64,000 bases of DNA from IMG/VR virus record IMGVR_UViG_3300035698_022389, positions 62,001 through 126,000 of that record. The stretch is one strand, 5' to 3'. Positions 32,686 through 43,400 of this stretch are shown one piece after another. The notes beneath the pieces are model-generated. The model was not told where the DNA came from, did no database searches, and saw only the letters and a program-made list of their open reading frames with translations. A program made the translations under genes and the position numbers. Position 1 is the stretch's first letter, and each line of letters begins with the position of its first letter. The stretch is from a virus.

Positions 32686-35600
32686 ATGACAACAGAAGAT
32701 ACAAGAACACCAAAATTCTATGGGCCTGACAATGTTCTCCGATCAGAATATATTTTCTCAACGGATTTGTCATTTCGTTCATTTTCAGGGACTGTTGATG
32801 CAGACACCATAGATGTACAGGTTTCGCTTCGAAACGGGGCTTTCTCATCTGATCCTGACATGGTTTCATTTGAAGGAACCTCTTTCTCGGTCCCTAATCC
32901 TGCAGCTTTCCCTGAAGGACTTCAACTTCTTCCTGGGGAAAATATCATTTCAGTCCGTGCGGTTATGTCCAATGGGGATACCTCTCCAATTGGGTCTATT
33001 CAGGCTAATCTATCTTTAGAACGGGATGTAAAGGCAGGTGTGGTTGCTCCTAGTGGTATCTATGTTGAGCGTTTGGATAGCAAAGTTCAAGTTTACGTGG
33101 ATGGGCTTGAAGATACCAATGTGACAGGATATTTGTTCTATGCTTCTACGGAAGCTGGTGGTGGAGCAACAGGATACAAACGTATTTCAGTAGGTTCTGT
33201 GATCTCTGGGGAAGTTTATGAGAAAATTACTTCTCTTGGGGAATTAGATTTGGATGCAAATGTGCTTCGGAACGAAGATGGAAGCTTGGTTGCTGAACCT
33301 CAGTATATCCATTTGGTTAGCACTCAAGAAGACAGGGCAGGTGAGGTTCTTCAGACGGATATGAACCAACGTATCAGTATGCCTGATACATTGACTCAAT
33401 TCAGAGCCAATATGGTGTTTGACGGAGTGCAGGAGTTGAATCGGTTTTCTTTCATCCATAATCGTAAAGCTACGGCTAGTTTGACGGAAGCTTATCCTGC
33501 AGTTCCACACTCAGAATTTGCAGCCACGCTGGACACAGATCCCTTGTATTATGTGGTCACTGCTCTGTATTTGATTGACGGGAAAGAGTATGAGTCGTCT
33601 TATTCCCCTGAAGTTGGGGCAACTCCTATTATCGTGTCGCCTTTGGTGTCTGCATTACCAACAGTATCTAGGCAACAAATTGTTAAAAATGTTGCCTCGT
33701 CTATTTATCGATCACATCCAGAATTGGATATTAAACCAGGTACGATGATTAGAGATACTTTTGTTGACCCGTTCTCTAGTGAAGCTGAACGTATCCGGTT
33801 TATTTTGGGGTTCATTCAGTCTTGTCAGGCATTTTCAACCCTGTTGGATATTGATGACCCAAACCAGACGGGTATTTCCATTACTGTGAATAATTCACCC
33901 TACAAATTGGCCTTGAAACAGGCTTTTTATCTGCAATCCAACACGGATGTGCAGAATATGATTGACAATGCTTTTGATAAACTGGCCTCCCAGCGGGGTG
34001 TTGTCCGTAACATTGGCCGACGTTCTCGTGGTGAAGTTGTAGCTTATGTTACAGTCAAACCGACCACATCTATTTTTATCCCATTGGGAACAATTGCCTT
34101 TGCAGGTAGCCAGCAGTTTCGAACCACTTCCACTGGTTACATTACTTCAACAGGAATAGGGTCATCTTATAACCCTGTAACTGGTCGCTATTTTACCCAA
34201 TTGTACGTACAGTCCGTGAATCCTGGGAATGATGGCAACGTGGCTGCTGGACAGATTCGTGCATTTCAGAGTGGACCCCAAGGTGTTCTTTGTTATAATG
34301 ATGTTCCAACCTACGGAGGTAGGGATATTGAAACTAATCGTCAGTTAGCCACTCGTGCCGATGGAGCATTATCTGGTGTAGATACGGGAACTTACCGTGG
34401 GTATGTGCAGACTACGAATAATATCAGTGGGGTCCTGGAGTCTACCGTGGTAGATGCTGGCCATTCTCTGATGCTTCGGGATATCAATCCTGAAACTGAT
34501 CAGCATACAGGCGGTAAAGTGGATGTGTGGATTCAAGGTGAGAATTTGGCCTCTATCAGGGACAGTTTTGCTTTCTCTTTCGAAATTGTGAATTTTGGGC
34601 AGTTCGAGCCTGTAGGTGCCATTGCTGACCTTAAATTCAGGGCAGTTAATGCTAATCTCTCGGTAGATAACCCTCTTATGGAAATGTTGGATAATGAAGC
34701 CTGGGGATTCAAGTTCACAGATGACACGACGGGTAAAATATTTGATTTGACGGATGTGGAAATTCCGACCTTTGACACCATTCAGTTATCCACTATACAC
34801 AATGATCCAGCCAACAGTGCCTTGACGGATGTTTTCCGAGGGTCTTATCGTTACCGTACCAGTAATAAATATGTGTTCCAACGTCAGCCAGCACGTTCAA
34901 TTACGAGCCTTGTGGGTTCAGTTACAGGCTCTGTAGACGAAAGTTATTTTAAGCTATTTGCAGGTAGCCCTCCTTTGGATTTAGGTCGTTCTACTGAATC
35001 TGGGGATTATATACAAATTATACAGCCTATTTTAAATTTTCTTCGGATTCCTTCAGGTGATCCCATTGTGGTATCAGATGAGAGGCATGTCCTTTTGGAA
35101 GGGATTGAATATTTGGATAATTTGGGAATCAACCCGATTACCGTTCGGGTGTTCAATGTAGAGAGAACTGTTGAATATTATGGTCCTTATTATCCTGATG
35201 TAGAACCTGATTTTACATTGGTAGATGAGGTAGGGGATTATCCTTTAGGCTTTAAACCAACTTCTTTGAGTCGGATGACGGAGGGGGAGGAAGTATCTGT
35301 AGATTATAGTCATGATGAGAATTTTGTTGTGACCTACGAAGTCAATTCCTTGATTGGAACAGCTCAACAGGATTTGGATGGGACTCGAAATATCATGGCT
35401 GATGTATTGGCTAAAGATTCTCTCCCAATCGGGGTGGATATTACGGCTACTGTTGTGACCAAGAAGAACAATAGCGTCTATGTGGTGGATAGTGATATCC
35501 GAACTCAATTGGCCAGGTTATTTGGAATCTTTAATTTGGGTACTCCTGTACGGCAATCTGATATAATAGGAGCCATTGAACTTGTCGATGGTGTTTCCTA

Positions 35601-36207
35601 TGTAGTTGTACCTTTGACGAAGATGACGCGTACAAACGGCTCTCAGGCTCTCTTAGAGCGTGTTCTGACGGACACAGAGATTGACTATACAGAAATCACA
35701 GCTTGGGCAACTGATCTGGTGAGGGTATACATTTTGAAGAATCCTTTGGAGTCAGGAACTGCCGATGGTGGCGGTGAGTTCAATGAAACAAAAGGAGTGT
35801 ATCAGGGTTATATTTTGCTGGAAACCTATAATACTACACCTGATTCTCATGGTGTTCCTCTGAACAGGCTGGAAAATGGAGCTTACATTATTGGAAACGG
35901 GGGGATGAATATCCCTGGTTACAGTGATGATGCTACTTTGAAAGTTCTATATCCATTTGCTTCTGCTGCGGAACTCATTGAATATAGAGTGGGGATAACA
36001 GCTAATAGAGTTCTCGTAGCAATGCCAACGACAGACACACCTTTAGATCAGGTTTATCAGGTGACATATGTTGTGTCTGGTGACAGTGGCGTGAAGAATA
36101 TTAACCCTGATCCGATTCAGTATTTGCATCTGGGAGATTTGGATTTTACTTACGATGAAGACCCTGATTTCTCGTCCTTGGTTAGTGGTGGAAGACGGAG
36201 TAGTTAA
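32686..36207 (+). CDS. baseplate wedge protein, J/gp6-like
   Basis: A 1173-aa protein with a baseplate-J-like core from about residue 330. It starts with an N-terminal helix (QIVKNVASSIYRSHPELDIK, then GTMIRDTFVDPFSSEAERI). A long helix ending KLASQRGVVRNIGRRSRGEV follows, then the strand block VTVKPTTSIFIPLGTIAFAG, the NPGNDGNVAAGQI segment and ISGVLESTVVDAG typical of the family. In contractile phages this protein forms the wedge ring around the hub and drives the conformational change on attachment. About 320 N-terminal residues look like one or more Ig/Fn3-type beta domains and are extra compared with P2 gpJ. The position between gp25-like and gpI-like genes supports the call. The end overlaps the next start (TAATG). 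Confidence 0.8.
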   Translation: MTTEDTRTPKFYGPDNVLRSEYIFSTDLSFRSFSGTVDADTIDVQVSLRNGAFSSDPDMVSFEGTSFSVPNPAAFPEGLQLLPGENIISVRAVMSNGDTSPIGSIQANLSLERDVKAGVVAPSGIYVERLDSKVQVYVDGLEDTNVTGYLFYASTEAGGGATGYKRISVGSVISGEVYEKITSLGELDLDANVLRNEDGSLVAEPQYIHLVSTQEDRAGEVLQTDMNQRISMPDTLTQFRANMVFDGVQELNRFSFIHNRKATASLTEAYPAVPHSEFAATLDTDPLYYVVTALYLIDGKEYESSYSPEVGATPIIVSPLVSALPTVSRQQIVKNVASSIYRSHPELDIKPGTMIRDTFVDPFSSEAERIRFILGFIQSCQAFSTLLDIDDPNQTGISITVNNSPYKLALKQAFYLQSNTDVQNMIDNAFDKLASQRGVVRNIGRRSRGEVVAYVTVKPTTSIFIPLGTIAFAGSQQFRTTSTGYITSTGIGSSYNPVTGRYFTQLYVQSVNPGNDGNVAAGQIRAFQSGPQGVLCYNDVPTYGGRDIETNRQLATRADGALSGVDTGTYRGYVQTTNNISGVLESTVVDAGHSLMLRDINPETDQHTGGKVDVWIQGENLASIRDSFAFSFEIVNFGQFEPVGAIADLKFRAVNANLSVDNPLMEMLDNEAWGFKFTDDTTGKIFDLTDVEIPTFDTIQLSTIHNDPANSALTDVFRGSYRYRTSNKYVFQRQPARSITSLVGSVTGSVDESYFKLFAGSPPLDLGRSTESGDYIQIIQPILNFLRIPSGDPIVVSDERHVLLEGIEYLDNLGINPITVRVFNVERTVEYYGPYYPDVEPDFTLVDEVGDYPLGFKPTSLSRMTEGEEVSVDYSHDENFVVTYEVNSLIGTAQQDLDGTRNIMADVLAKDSLPIGVDITATVVTKKNNSVYVVDSDIRTQLARLFGIFNLGTPVRQSDIIGAIELVDGVSYVVVPLTKMTRTNGSQALLERVLTDTEIDYTEITAWATDLVRVYILKNPLESGTADGGGEFNETKGVYQGYILLETYNTTPDSHGVPLNRLENGAYIIGNGGMNIPGYSDDATLKVLYPFASAAELIEYRVGITANRVLVAMPTTDTPLDQVYQVTYVVSGDSGVKNINPDPIQYLHLGDLDFTYDEDPDFSSLVSGGRRSS

Positions 36208-37595
36208 TGGCAAACCAACCACGAGATAAAAATCTATTTCCATCTTCTATCCCTCAGAATCCTTCACTTCTGGGTGATAGCCAAGATCGTAAAAATGCTG
36301 TTCGGAGCCAAGTTGACCGAATCATGGCAGCGTTTATGAAAGTGTTGCCTAGTAACTATGTGTCTCAAGTATCTGGACCTTTTTATAATCTTCAGTTTCA
36401 GTCCGCTGCTGAGGAAATTGCAAATATTCAGATACTGGCTCAGGAAACAATGGCTGATGCATTCACAGATTACACTCGGCCAGAGTATCTTTGGCAGATT
36501 ATCGGTTCTTTGGTGTTTCCCGATGCTAAAACTGATGGTTGGCCTGACATTGAGGGTGACTTGACGTATCGAGAGTTCCTTCAACGGATGGTGCTTCTCC
36601 TTCTTCAAGGAGCAAAACCTGACGTTATTAAGGATGGTATTGAGTTGCTGACCGATGCTACGGTTGAAGTAATTGAACGTGGTATCGAGGCTCGGAAATT
36701 AAAGGGCAAATCGGCTTGGGGTTCAGATGACCAATTTACATTTGAAATTAATATCAGTGAAGAAGCAGGGACAGTTGAAATTGATGGGGAAGATATCCCT
36801 CTTTACAGATTCCCGACAGAAGACCCGTTTACTCTGGCCAGAAATGCCCAAATTGTTTTACGGGCATTGAAACCTGGCCATACACTTTACGATTATAGGC
36901 ATTTGTTCTTTGACAGTTTTAAACACTTGTTTACAGATACCTGGTCTTCTGAGTTTACAACTTATTATTATCAGGATTTCAGAAGATTTTGGTTGGGTGC
37001 AAAATGTGTGACAGGGACAGAGGGAAAAACTCTTTTGGACAGAGCTTTATTTTCAGATGCCTCCCGAGATTTCACATCCATTCAACCTGGGGCTATTCTG
37101 ACAATTCTGGACGGTCATAACTCTGAACATATTAGTGATAATGATGGTACACCTGTACATTTAGATGAAGATTATACAGGGAACTTTAGAGTGGATGAAG
37201 TTTTGTTTTTCCCTGTAGGAGATGATGCGGTGCCCCGTACATACACAACATCACCGACAGGATTGTCTGGAACAGCTACCATAACAGGTGATGTTTTAGA
37301 AGATCCAAGTCAACATTGGGAGAATGCAGTTGAGGGGGAGATTCTGACTTTTACTGTAGGGCCTAATTCTGGGTTTTATAGGTTAAAAACATTAGTAGGG
37401 ACTTTCGGGGGACCTGTTGGGTTTGCTGATGGACCTGCCACTAAGGTAAAAATAGCACCTAGTATCCTACGTTTACAGCGTAGAATGTCTCAGTCTGTTG
37501 ATTCTCAGGCTTATAAAGTTGAGGTTGACCGGTTAGGGATGCAAACACCTCGACGAGTTGAGAGTGAGGATGCCACGGTCTTTTTTATACGCTGA
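36207..37595 (+). CDS. baseplate protein, gpI/gp7-like, downstream of J
   Basis: A 462-aa protein starting in a 1-bp overlap with the J-like gene. Residues about 25-170 are helical (VDRIMAAFMKVLPSNYVSQ, AAEEIANIQILAQETMADAF, TYREFLQRMVLLLLQGAKPD) followed by DGIELLTDATVEVIERG. This resembles the pattern of P2 gpI-type proteins that link the J ring to fibres or other wedge subunits. The second half is beta-rich and contains TATITGDVLEDPSQHW and GEILTFTVGPNSGFYRL, a motif shared with the giant protein. Position right after J is the main support. The 57-bp spacer after it marks the change from baseplate to fibre genes. Confidence 0.6.
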   Translation: MANQPRDKNLFPSSIPQNPSLLGDSQDRKNAVRSQVDRIMAAFMKVLPSNYVSQVSGPFYNLQFQSAAEEIANIQILAQETMADAFTDYTRPEYLWQIIGSLVFPDAKTDGWPDIEGDLTYREFLQRMVLLLLQGAKPDVIKDGIELLTDATVEVIERGIEARKLKGKSAWGSDDQFTFEINISEEAGTVEIDGEDIPLYRFPTEDPFTLARNAQIVLRALKPGHTLYDYRHLFFDSFKHLFTDTWSSEFTTYYYQDFRRFWLGAKCVTGTEGKTLLDRALFSDASRDFTSIQPGAILTILDGHNSEHISDNDGTPVHLDEDYTGNFRVDEVLFFPVGDDAVPRTYTTSPTGLSGTATITGDVLEDPSQHWENAVEGEILTFTVGPNSGFYRLKTLVGTFGGPVGFADGPATKVKIAPSILRLQRRMSQSVDSQAYKVEVDRLGMQTPRRVESEDATVFFIR

Positions 37596-37652
37596 TGTGG
37601 TTTTTGGTTGATATTAACCCTCTTACAGAGATGTTTTAATTAAGGAGATATT

Positions 37653-40400
37653 ATGCCAGCTGATATTAGATATTCCGTCGTTCGAGACAGCACGACATTT
37701 GGCCCTTTCACCAATACCAGTGAGAATATCCTCCGTAAGGGAGATGTTATCAATTTGGAATGCCCAAATATTGATCAGGTCAGTTACTATTGGGTTCTGT
37801 CTTATAAACCAGTTTCATCTGGTGGGACGGCTTCTTTAGCAGCATTGACTTCGGCCACTGCACGAACTACGAGTTTCACTGCTGACTTTGACGGAGCCTA
37901 TTTGGTTCAGTTGACAGTTAATCAAGGTGTGGCTGGTGAAGACACTCAATTTATTCGTGTTCGTGGATTAACAAAATTCAGCAATTTAAGCCTGATTGCC
38001 GCAGGAGAGCGTTACAATCAAGAAGGTCCCGTTCCAATAGATGCAGACCCTCAAGGTTGGGCTGATTTCCTGAATAATAATTTACAAAAAGCATTGGCTG
38101 TTACTCGACGGAATGCCACAACTGGCCGTCAGCTTTATGTAGATGCTAACAGGCCACGAGGTTGGGAAGGTCTCGGGTTAGGGGACATTACAAATAACCC
38201 TGCTAATGACCCAACCAAGTATGTCGAATATCCCGGCACTGACCATACGAATGCAACTACGGATGCTGCTACTGGAATCAGAATGCCCACTGAGGGTGTT
38301 AGTGACTTTAGTACTATTCAAGCAGCAATAAATTATGCTATCACAATGAATCCTGTGCCTTCCTTGACGAATCCTGTATGGGTTCTCGTAAAACCAGGTT
38401 TGTATGTGGAAGATTTAACATTGCATTCACATGTTTATGTTATTGCTGAAACAACCATAAATGAAACAAGCAGTTTAGTTATAGGCACCTTGGCACGGGA
38501 ACTGGTGGACAATGAAACGCTAGTTCGGTTGTCCTCAGTTGTGGTTCAGACGGTAACCTCAGCAGGGCATATTTGGGAATCAGGGCATTTGCCTCAATTG
38601 GATGAAGCACATGTACCAGCAATTTTGGCCTATTATGCTAATCTTCCAGTATTCTTAACATCGGGTATCCTTTTTGAGAATTGGATAGAAAGTTCTTCAG
38701 GGAATCCTCAATCTTTATTTAATTTATCTGGTACAGGCTTGTTCGTTTGTGGTTCTGATATATATCAAAATGGTACAACAGTGACACAAGAAAGTGGTCC
38801 TGCTTTGTCCATGGTGAATCCACAACATGGTACCAGTTCCATTCAGAGGGATTTTTTCTTAGTTGTGCTGCAGGATTGTCTTCTAGCTAAAGTTGAACAG
38901 GCTGGTGATGAAGAACCTTTGATATTAATGGATTCCGCAGGAGTTCTTCAATTTGTAGGGGTGGTTCAAACTTTGAGTGGCGAAACTACCCAAACCATCT
39001 TGATTCCTGATGAGGCTTCTGTTGATGATGGTGGTAGTTTAGGAGCTAAAGCAGCTGATTGTATAATTTCAATGGTTGGCAATATTAGTGAAGGGGCTAC
39101 AGCAAGTACTTTTATTAAGGGTGTACCTGGAAGTATTTCTGTTGAAAGTTCCAATATTGAAGGGGATATAGTTTTTGATTCCGATGTATCTAGCCTAAAT
39201 ATTAGTTATAATCCGGCAATCGCCATTGGGGGTGGTAATACATTTGGAAAAAATATTATCGTTAACGATAATATTTTTGATCCCGCAGGTGATGGTGCTT
39301 ATATTGAAATTGGCCTCGTTGAAATTCATAGTTATGCTTCTTCTGAGAATTACAGGCATCCCGTAATATTGACACAGGCACCAACAAAGGTGTTGTCTTC
39401 TGTGGTTCCTAGTTATGGACCTTCTTATGGGATACGGTATGACACAACATACATACACCCTGATCGAGGTACGGCAGGCGACCCTGTATTAGAGACAGGA
39501 CAACAATGGGGTGCCCATATACCTACAATGCATCCTTCAATACAAAATGTTGCAGATTTAATGCTTCAGTTGGCATTACCAGAAGCCCCACCTTCATCAG
39601 GCCCTGATATATATCACAACCGTTCGTACACACCAACGTTGGGGTCATTGTACAAGGGGGTATGGAAGCTGGAGACTGATTATACACAACCCACAGCAGG
39701 AGAGGGATTCGGACGGGTTATTAACATTCAAAGACGGGAATTTGGGGATCTGGATGGATATTACCTGCCCGTTCAAATTCAACCACCCGCAGGTATCTAT
39801 CCAACGGAAGGCATTGTGACCGACCGGAGGTTGTTACGATTTGGGACAGGAAATGAAGATGTTTCAGGGCTTTATGTAGATGTTGGCTGTGAGGTTGACG
39901 GGACTCTGAAAATCTATGGTGATATCGAAGCTGATAACATCGCGAGTTCTTCAAGAAGTACTATTTTTCAGCAAATTGATTATAGTGGCGGTTGGATAGG
40001 TGATGATCCCGGTGGTCCCGTTTCCGATTTCCCTGGTGGTGGGTGGTATGACCCTGGTGTGGATACCATAATTTACGGTATTTTTTGGACTGGCCTAGAG
40101 CCTGCACCTTCAATATATCTCCCTCAGTCACGAGGGTTAATAGGTGATGCTACCCAACGTCCTGTGGAAGGTCAAATTGTTATCGTAAAAGATATATCAG
40201 GATCCGCAGGTGCCCAGAATATCATCGTAAGAACGACCTGTGATACTTCTGTTCCTGGGTCGGCTACGGGAGCACAGATTCCAGAAGGGGATGCACCTTT
40301 ATTTGTAACGGACACACTAACAACTAACTTTGAGTCCGTTACATATGTTTACCATGTCAATCCGTTATATAGTATAGGTTTTTGGTATAAGATAAGCTGA
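37653..40400 (+). CDS. tail fibre/spike with Ig-like start, beta-helix and tail-spike-type C-terminus
   Basis: A 915-aa protein. Residues about 1-110 form a PKD/Ig-like beta sandwich (GDVINLECPNIDQVSYYWVL, TTSFTADFDGAYLVQLTVNQ). Around 210-300 is a pectate-lyase-type beta-helix entry (VSDFSTIQAAINYAI, VWVLVKPGLYVEDLTLHSHV) and parallel strand repeats continue to about 550. The last 75 residues carry a motif common at the tips of phage spikes (EGQIVIVKDISGSAGAQNII, then TGAQI). This suggests a trimeric receptor-binding or polysaccharide-contacting appendage. No catalytic residues can be assigned. AAGGAGA lies at 37642-37648, four bases before the ATG, a strong ribosome site after the longest gap since the TnpB remnant. 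Confidence 0.7.
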   Translation: MPADIRYSVVRDSTTFGPFTNTSENILRKGDVINLECPNIDQVSYYWVLSYKPVSSGGTASLAALTSATARTTSFTADFDGAYLVQLTVNQGVAGEDTQFIRVRGLTKFSNLSLIAAGERYNQEGPVPIDADPQGWADFLNNNLQKALAVTRRNATTGRQLYVDANRPRGWEGLGLGDITNNPANDPTKYVEYPGTDHTNATTDAATGIRMPTEGVSDFSTIQAAINYAITMNPVPSLTNPVWVLVKPGLYVEDLTLHSHVYVIAETTINETSSLVIGTLARELVDNETLVRLSSVVVQTVTSAGHIWESGHLPQLDEAHVPAILAYYANLPVFLTSGILFENWIESSSGNPQSLFNLSGTGLFVCGSDIYQNGTTVTQESGPALSMVNPQHGTSSIQRDFFLVVLQDCLLAKVEQAGDEEPLILMDSAGVLQFVGVVQTLSGETTQTILIPDEASVDDGGSLGAKAADCIISMVGNISEGATASTFIKGVPGSISVESSNIEGDIVFDSDVSSLNISYNPAIAIGGGNTFGKNIIVNDNIFDPAGDGAYIEIGLVEIHSYASSENYRHPVILTQAPTKVLSSVVPSYGPSYGIRYDTTYIHPDRGTAGDPVLETGQQWGAHIPTMHPSIQNVADLMLQLALPEAPPSSGPDIYHNRSYTPTLGSLYKGVWKLETDYTQPTAGEGFGRVINIQRREFGDLDGYYLPVQIQPPAGIYPTEGIVTDRRLLRFGTGNEDVSGLYVDVGCEVDGTLKIYGDIEADNIASSSRSTIFQQIDYSGGWIGDDPGGPVSDFPGGGWYDPGVDTIIYGIFWTGLEPAPSIYLPQSRGLIGDATQRPVEGQIVIVKDISGSAGAQNIIVRTTCDTSVPGSATGAQIPEGDAPLFVTDTLTTNFESVTYVYHVNPLYSIGFWYKIS

Positions 40401-40411
40401 GGCGGTGATGG

Positions 40412-43400
40412 ATGACCAACCAAAACAACAGAACCGACCCGACGGAGAACTTTCGTACAAGTCCCTTCGGGTTTGGTCCGTTCCCACCACCAGGATATAT
40501 TGGAGTATTAGCTCCAGCCCCATATCCTGACAATGCTGGTTTTGGTGGGGTTTCTTGGGTTACACTTCCAATCCCAGACCCTGTACCAATTGGTGGAGTT
40601 TACGGTTTATCCCCTTATGGGGGAGTTGTACACCCTCTTGCTCCAATACCACTTTCTTCATTACCTGAACCAGGTGGCAGTGGAACTTCAAGTTCTGGTG
40701 GAGTCGGCTTCGGTGGTGATCCCTTCGGATTATCTCCTTATGGGTTAGGTGGAGGTACTGGAGGAAGTTCAGCAGTATCAGGAGCCCTGAGCCTGAATGG
40801 GTATGAAATTGAGATTTTCTTCACAAGTCCTATAAATACCAGTGACACGTTACTTTACTTGGTTACTTCCTACGCTCTGACACCTCTTTTAGGAGCAGCT
40901 TCAGCTACCGTGCTTAGTGTTCGGTCTGAAACCTTGGGGTTTGAAGGTGCTTCCCCTAGTGTTTCATCAATTATCATTAGGCATACAGGGACAACCTTGG
41001 GTGGTTTATACAAGGTTGGTGTGAATGGCCCTGGAGGAATTGTAAATGAATCCGTAGATATTCTGACGAAAGGTGAAGCTCCAACTTATACGGTCAGTGC
41101 TATCGGGGGTGAGAATTTGGTTCTTACATTCTCTGACCCAATGTTGGAAGACACTGGAGCTTCTATAGGGAATTCAGAGATTACAGATCCAGATTCGTAT
41201 GAGTTTGAGTCAAATCCTGACTACCCAATTGCTTTGGCACCAATAGAAATTACTCATCCTTATGAAAGTGACCTTAGCAAAGTCTATATGACTGTAAAAG
41301 GGATGACCTCATTACAGTATACTTGCAATATTACACCTTCCCTTGCATTTGATTACGAGAGTATAGTTTTACCAAATGACGACCCAACGATAACAGGTGT
41401 AGAGGTTAACCCTGAACAAGGAGATTCCTATGTTAGTGGTGGGTATCTTTGGATGTCTAAAAAACGTTATCGAGTTTACGGTTGGGAGTTCCTTGATAAC
41501 AGTGGTCGAATAGTACCTGATGTGACGACGTTTAAAGGCAGTTTGACTTTTGATGCTGCTACAGCCTCATATAATCCACCTCTGAATGCATTCACTAGCC
41601 TGACTGTTGCCTACATCATTTTTGAGGATGGCCCTGCAGGAACGGGCATCCGAGTCAAAGTTTCGATGATTCGGCAAACCGGTGTGGATTATCTTAAAAT
41701 TCAAAGTGGGACATTCAATTCATCTGTGCAACAGCTTTGGACATCGGGTACGAATACCATTGCTTTGGTACGGAATTTGAAAGCAGGGACCTATTCCATT
41801 CTCTTGAATGGTTTGCCTGTGGTTACAGCACTGATTGCTGCTTTTGATGGGGTATCTGAAGGGACAGGAGCCGGAATTTCATGTATTCTGGCAGCTGATG
41901 GGTTTGATGTATCTGGTTTTCGTGTGCAGGAAACTACATTCTCAGCCACAAGTACAGTATATTCAGGTTCATGGAATTTCCTACACGATGCTGAGAGTAC
42001 TCCATTTACAGGTTCAACTGCTCTAACTCGTGATCATATTATGACCCAGCGTGGCCCAATTGTAAAAGGTTGGGGTGATGCAACCCCAGCCACTAAACAA
42101 GATGTTGATATTTTGATTGCTGGGACGGTTGTGGGAGTCAAAGATGTGAATCCCTATATCGGTGAAATTTGGCCTACGTATCCGATCCCATTGCTTCCAT
42201 ATGATGACCCTCAAGCAGATGTGAAAGTTAACTATTATTGGATGGCTTCACCTATTATGGAGATGGCTGGGTTGAATACTCCTGGCCTTGTTTTGAATCA
42301 ATGGGACAGACAGTCGGGGCATACAAATCCAGCAGCTCACGGACAACCGTTCGGGGATCCTTTAAATATCCCTACTCAGCCTGCACAGGTTATCCCATTT
42401 GATGATGATGAGCTTCCTATCAGATTCCCAATGGGGGCTGTGTTGGGGCCGATAGATAGACCTCAACCTTTACAGATTGGCCATCGGTATATGGGTTTTG
42501 AGAAAGAAGCCTCAGCTCTTTTGAATGATCCCACAAGTCTGCTGTTGAATCAAGACCCTTATGCAACGGCAGTGGATGATTTTGAACGAACTATGACAGG
42601 GGAGTCTATTGCGTATGAGGGCATGGAAACACCTCTTGTAGCATCTCCCGTTTGGCTGTTGAAAGGTCAAGATGCTGGTTGGGTTGACATTGGTGACGGT
42701 ACTTATACTTTGATTGATGCCTTGGCTTCAGAATTTGAACCTGACCTTCGAACCGTAACTATGTACCATAGGGAAACGGATTTGACGTTCCCTGCGGCCA
42801 CAACTTTGGCCACTCGGTTTATTGTTGAGGATTATACTCTGGAAGGAGTGTTTACAGGGATAGGTTTTGGAATTCATGATAATAATCATTTATATCAAGT
42901 AGGCTTGTTGGTTATTAATAGTATTCGGCACTTAGGGATGCTCATAGATCCAAAGAAACCTGAATACCGTGAATCTTGGCATCTTGGACCAACAGCAGCT
43001 TCTTCTGTGTTGGACTCGAATACTATTAGCATTGTGTCTGATTTGGTTCCAATAGATTTTCAAGCTGGGATGCAGTTTCAGATATTTGACCATGCCCAAG
43101 CTGGTATTTACACAGCAGCTTCAGTTATTCATCAGTGTGATGGTTCCACGACAGTTACTATTGATGAAGTATTTCCAGCAGACCCTACAATGTGGAAGCA
43201 GGATAATCCAGAGGTCGTGTTTGAAATACGTTGGGATGAACATCCTTTAACCTATCGTTTTGTGGTGGACTTAGTTAATGAGGCAGCCTCCTTGGAGATT
43301 GCAGGTGAGGTTTCCGCTACTGTTTTCCAATTGAATGGGAGTGTGAATCCCTGGCCTGTACCTTCGGAATCGGCATTAGTGTTGGATACATCCAGTAAAG

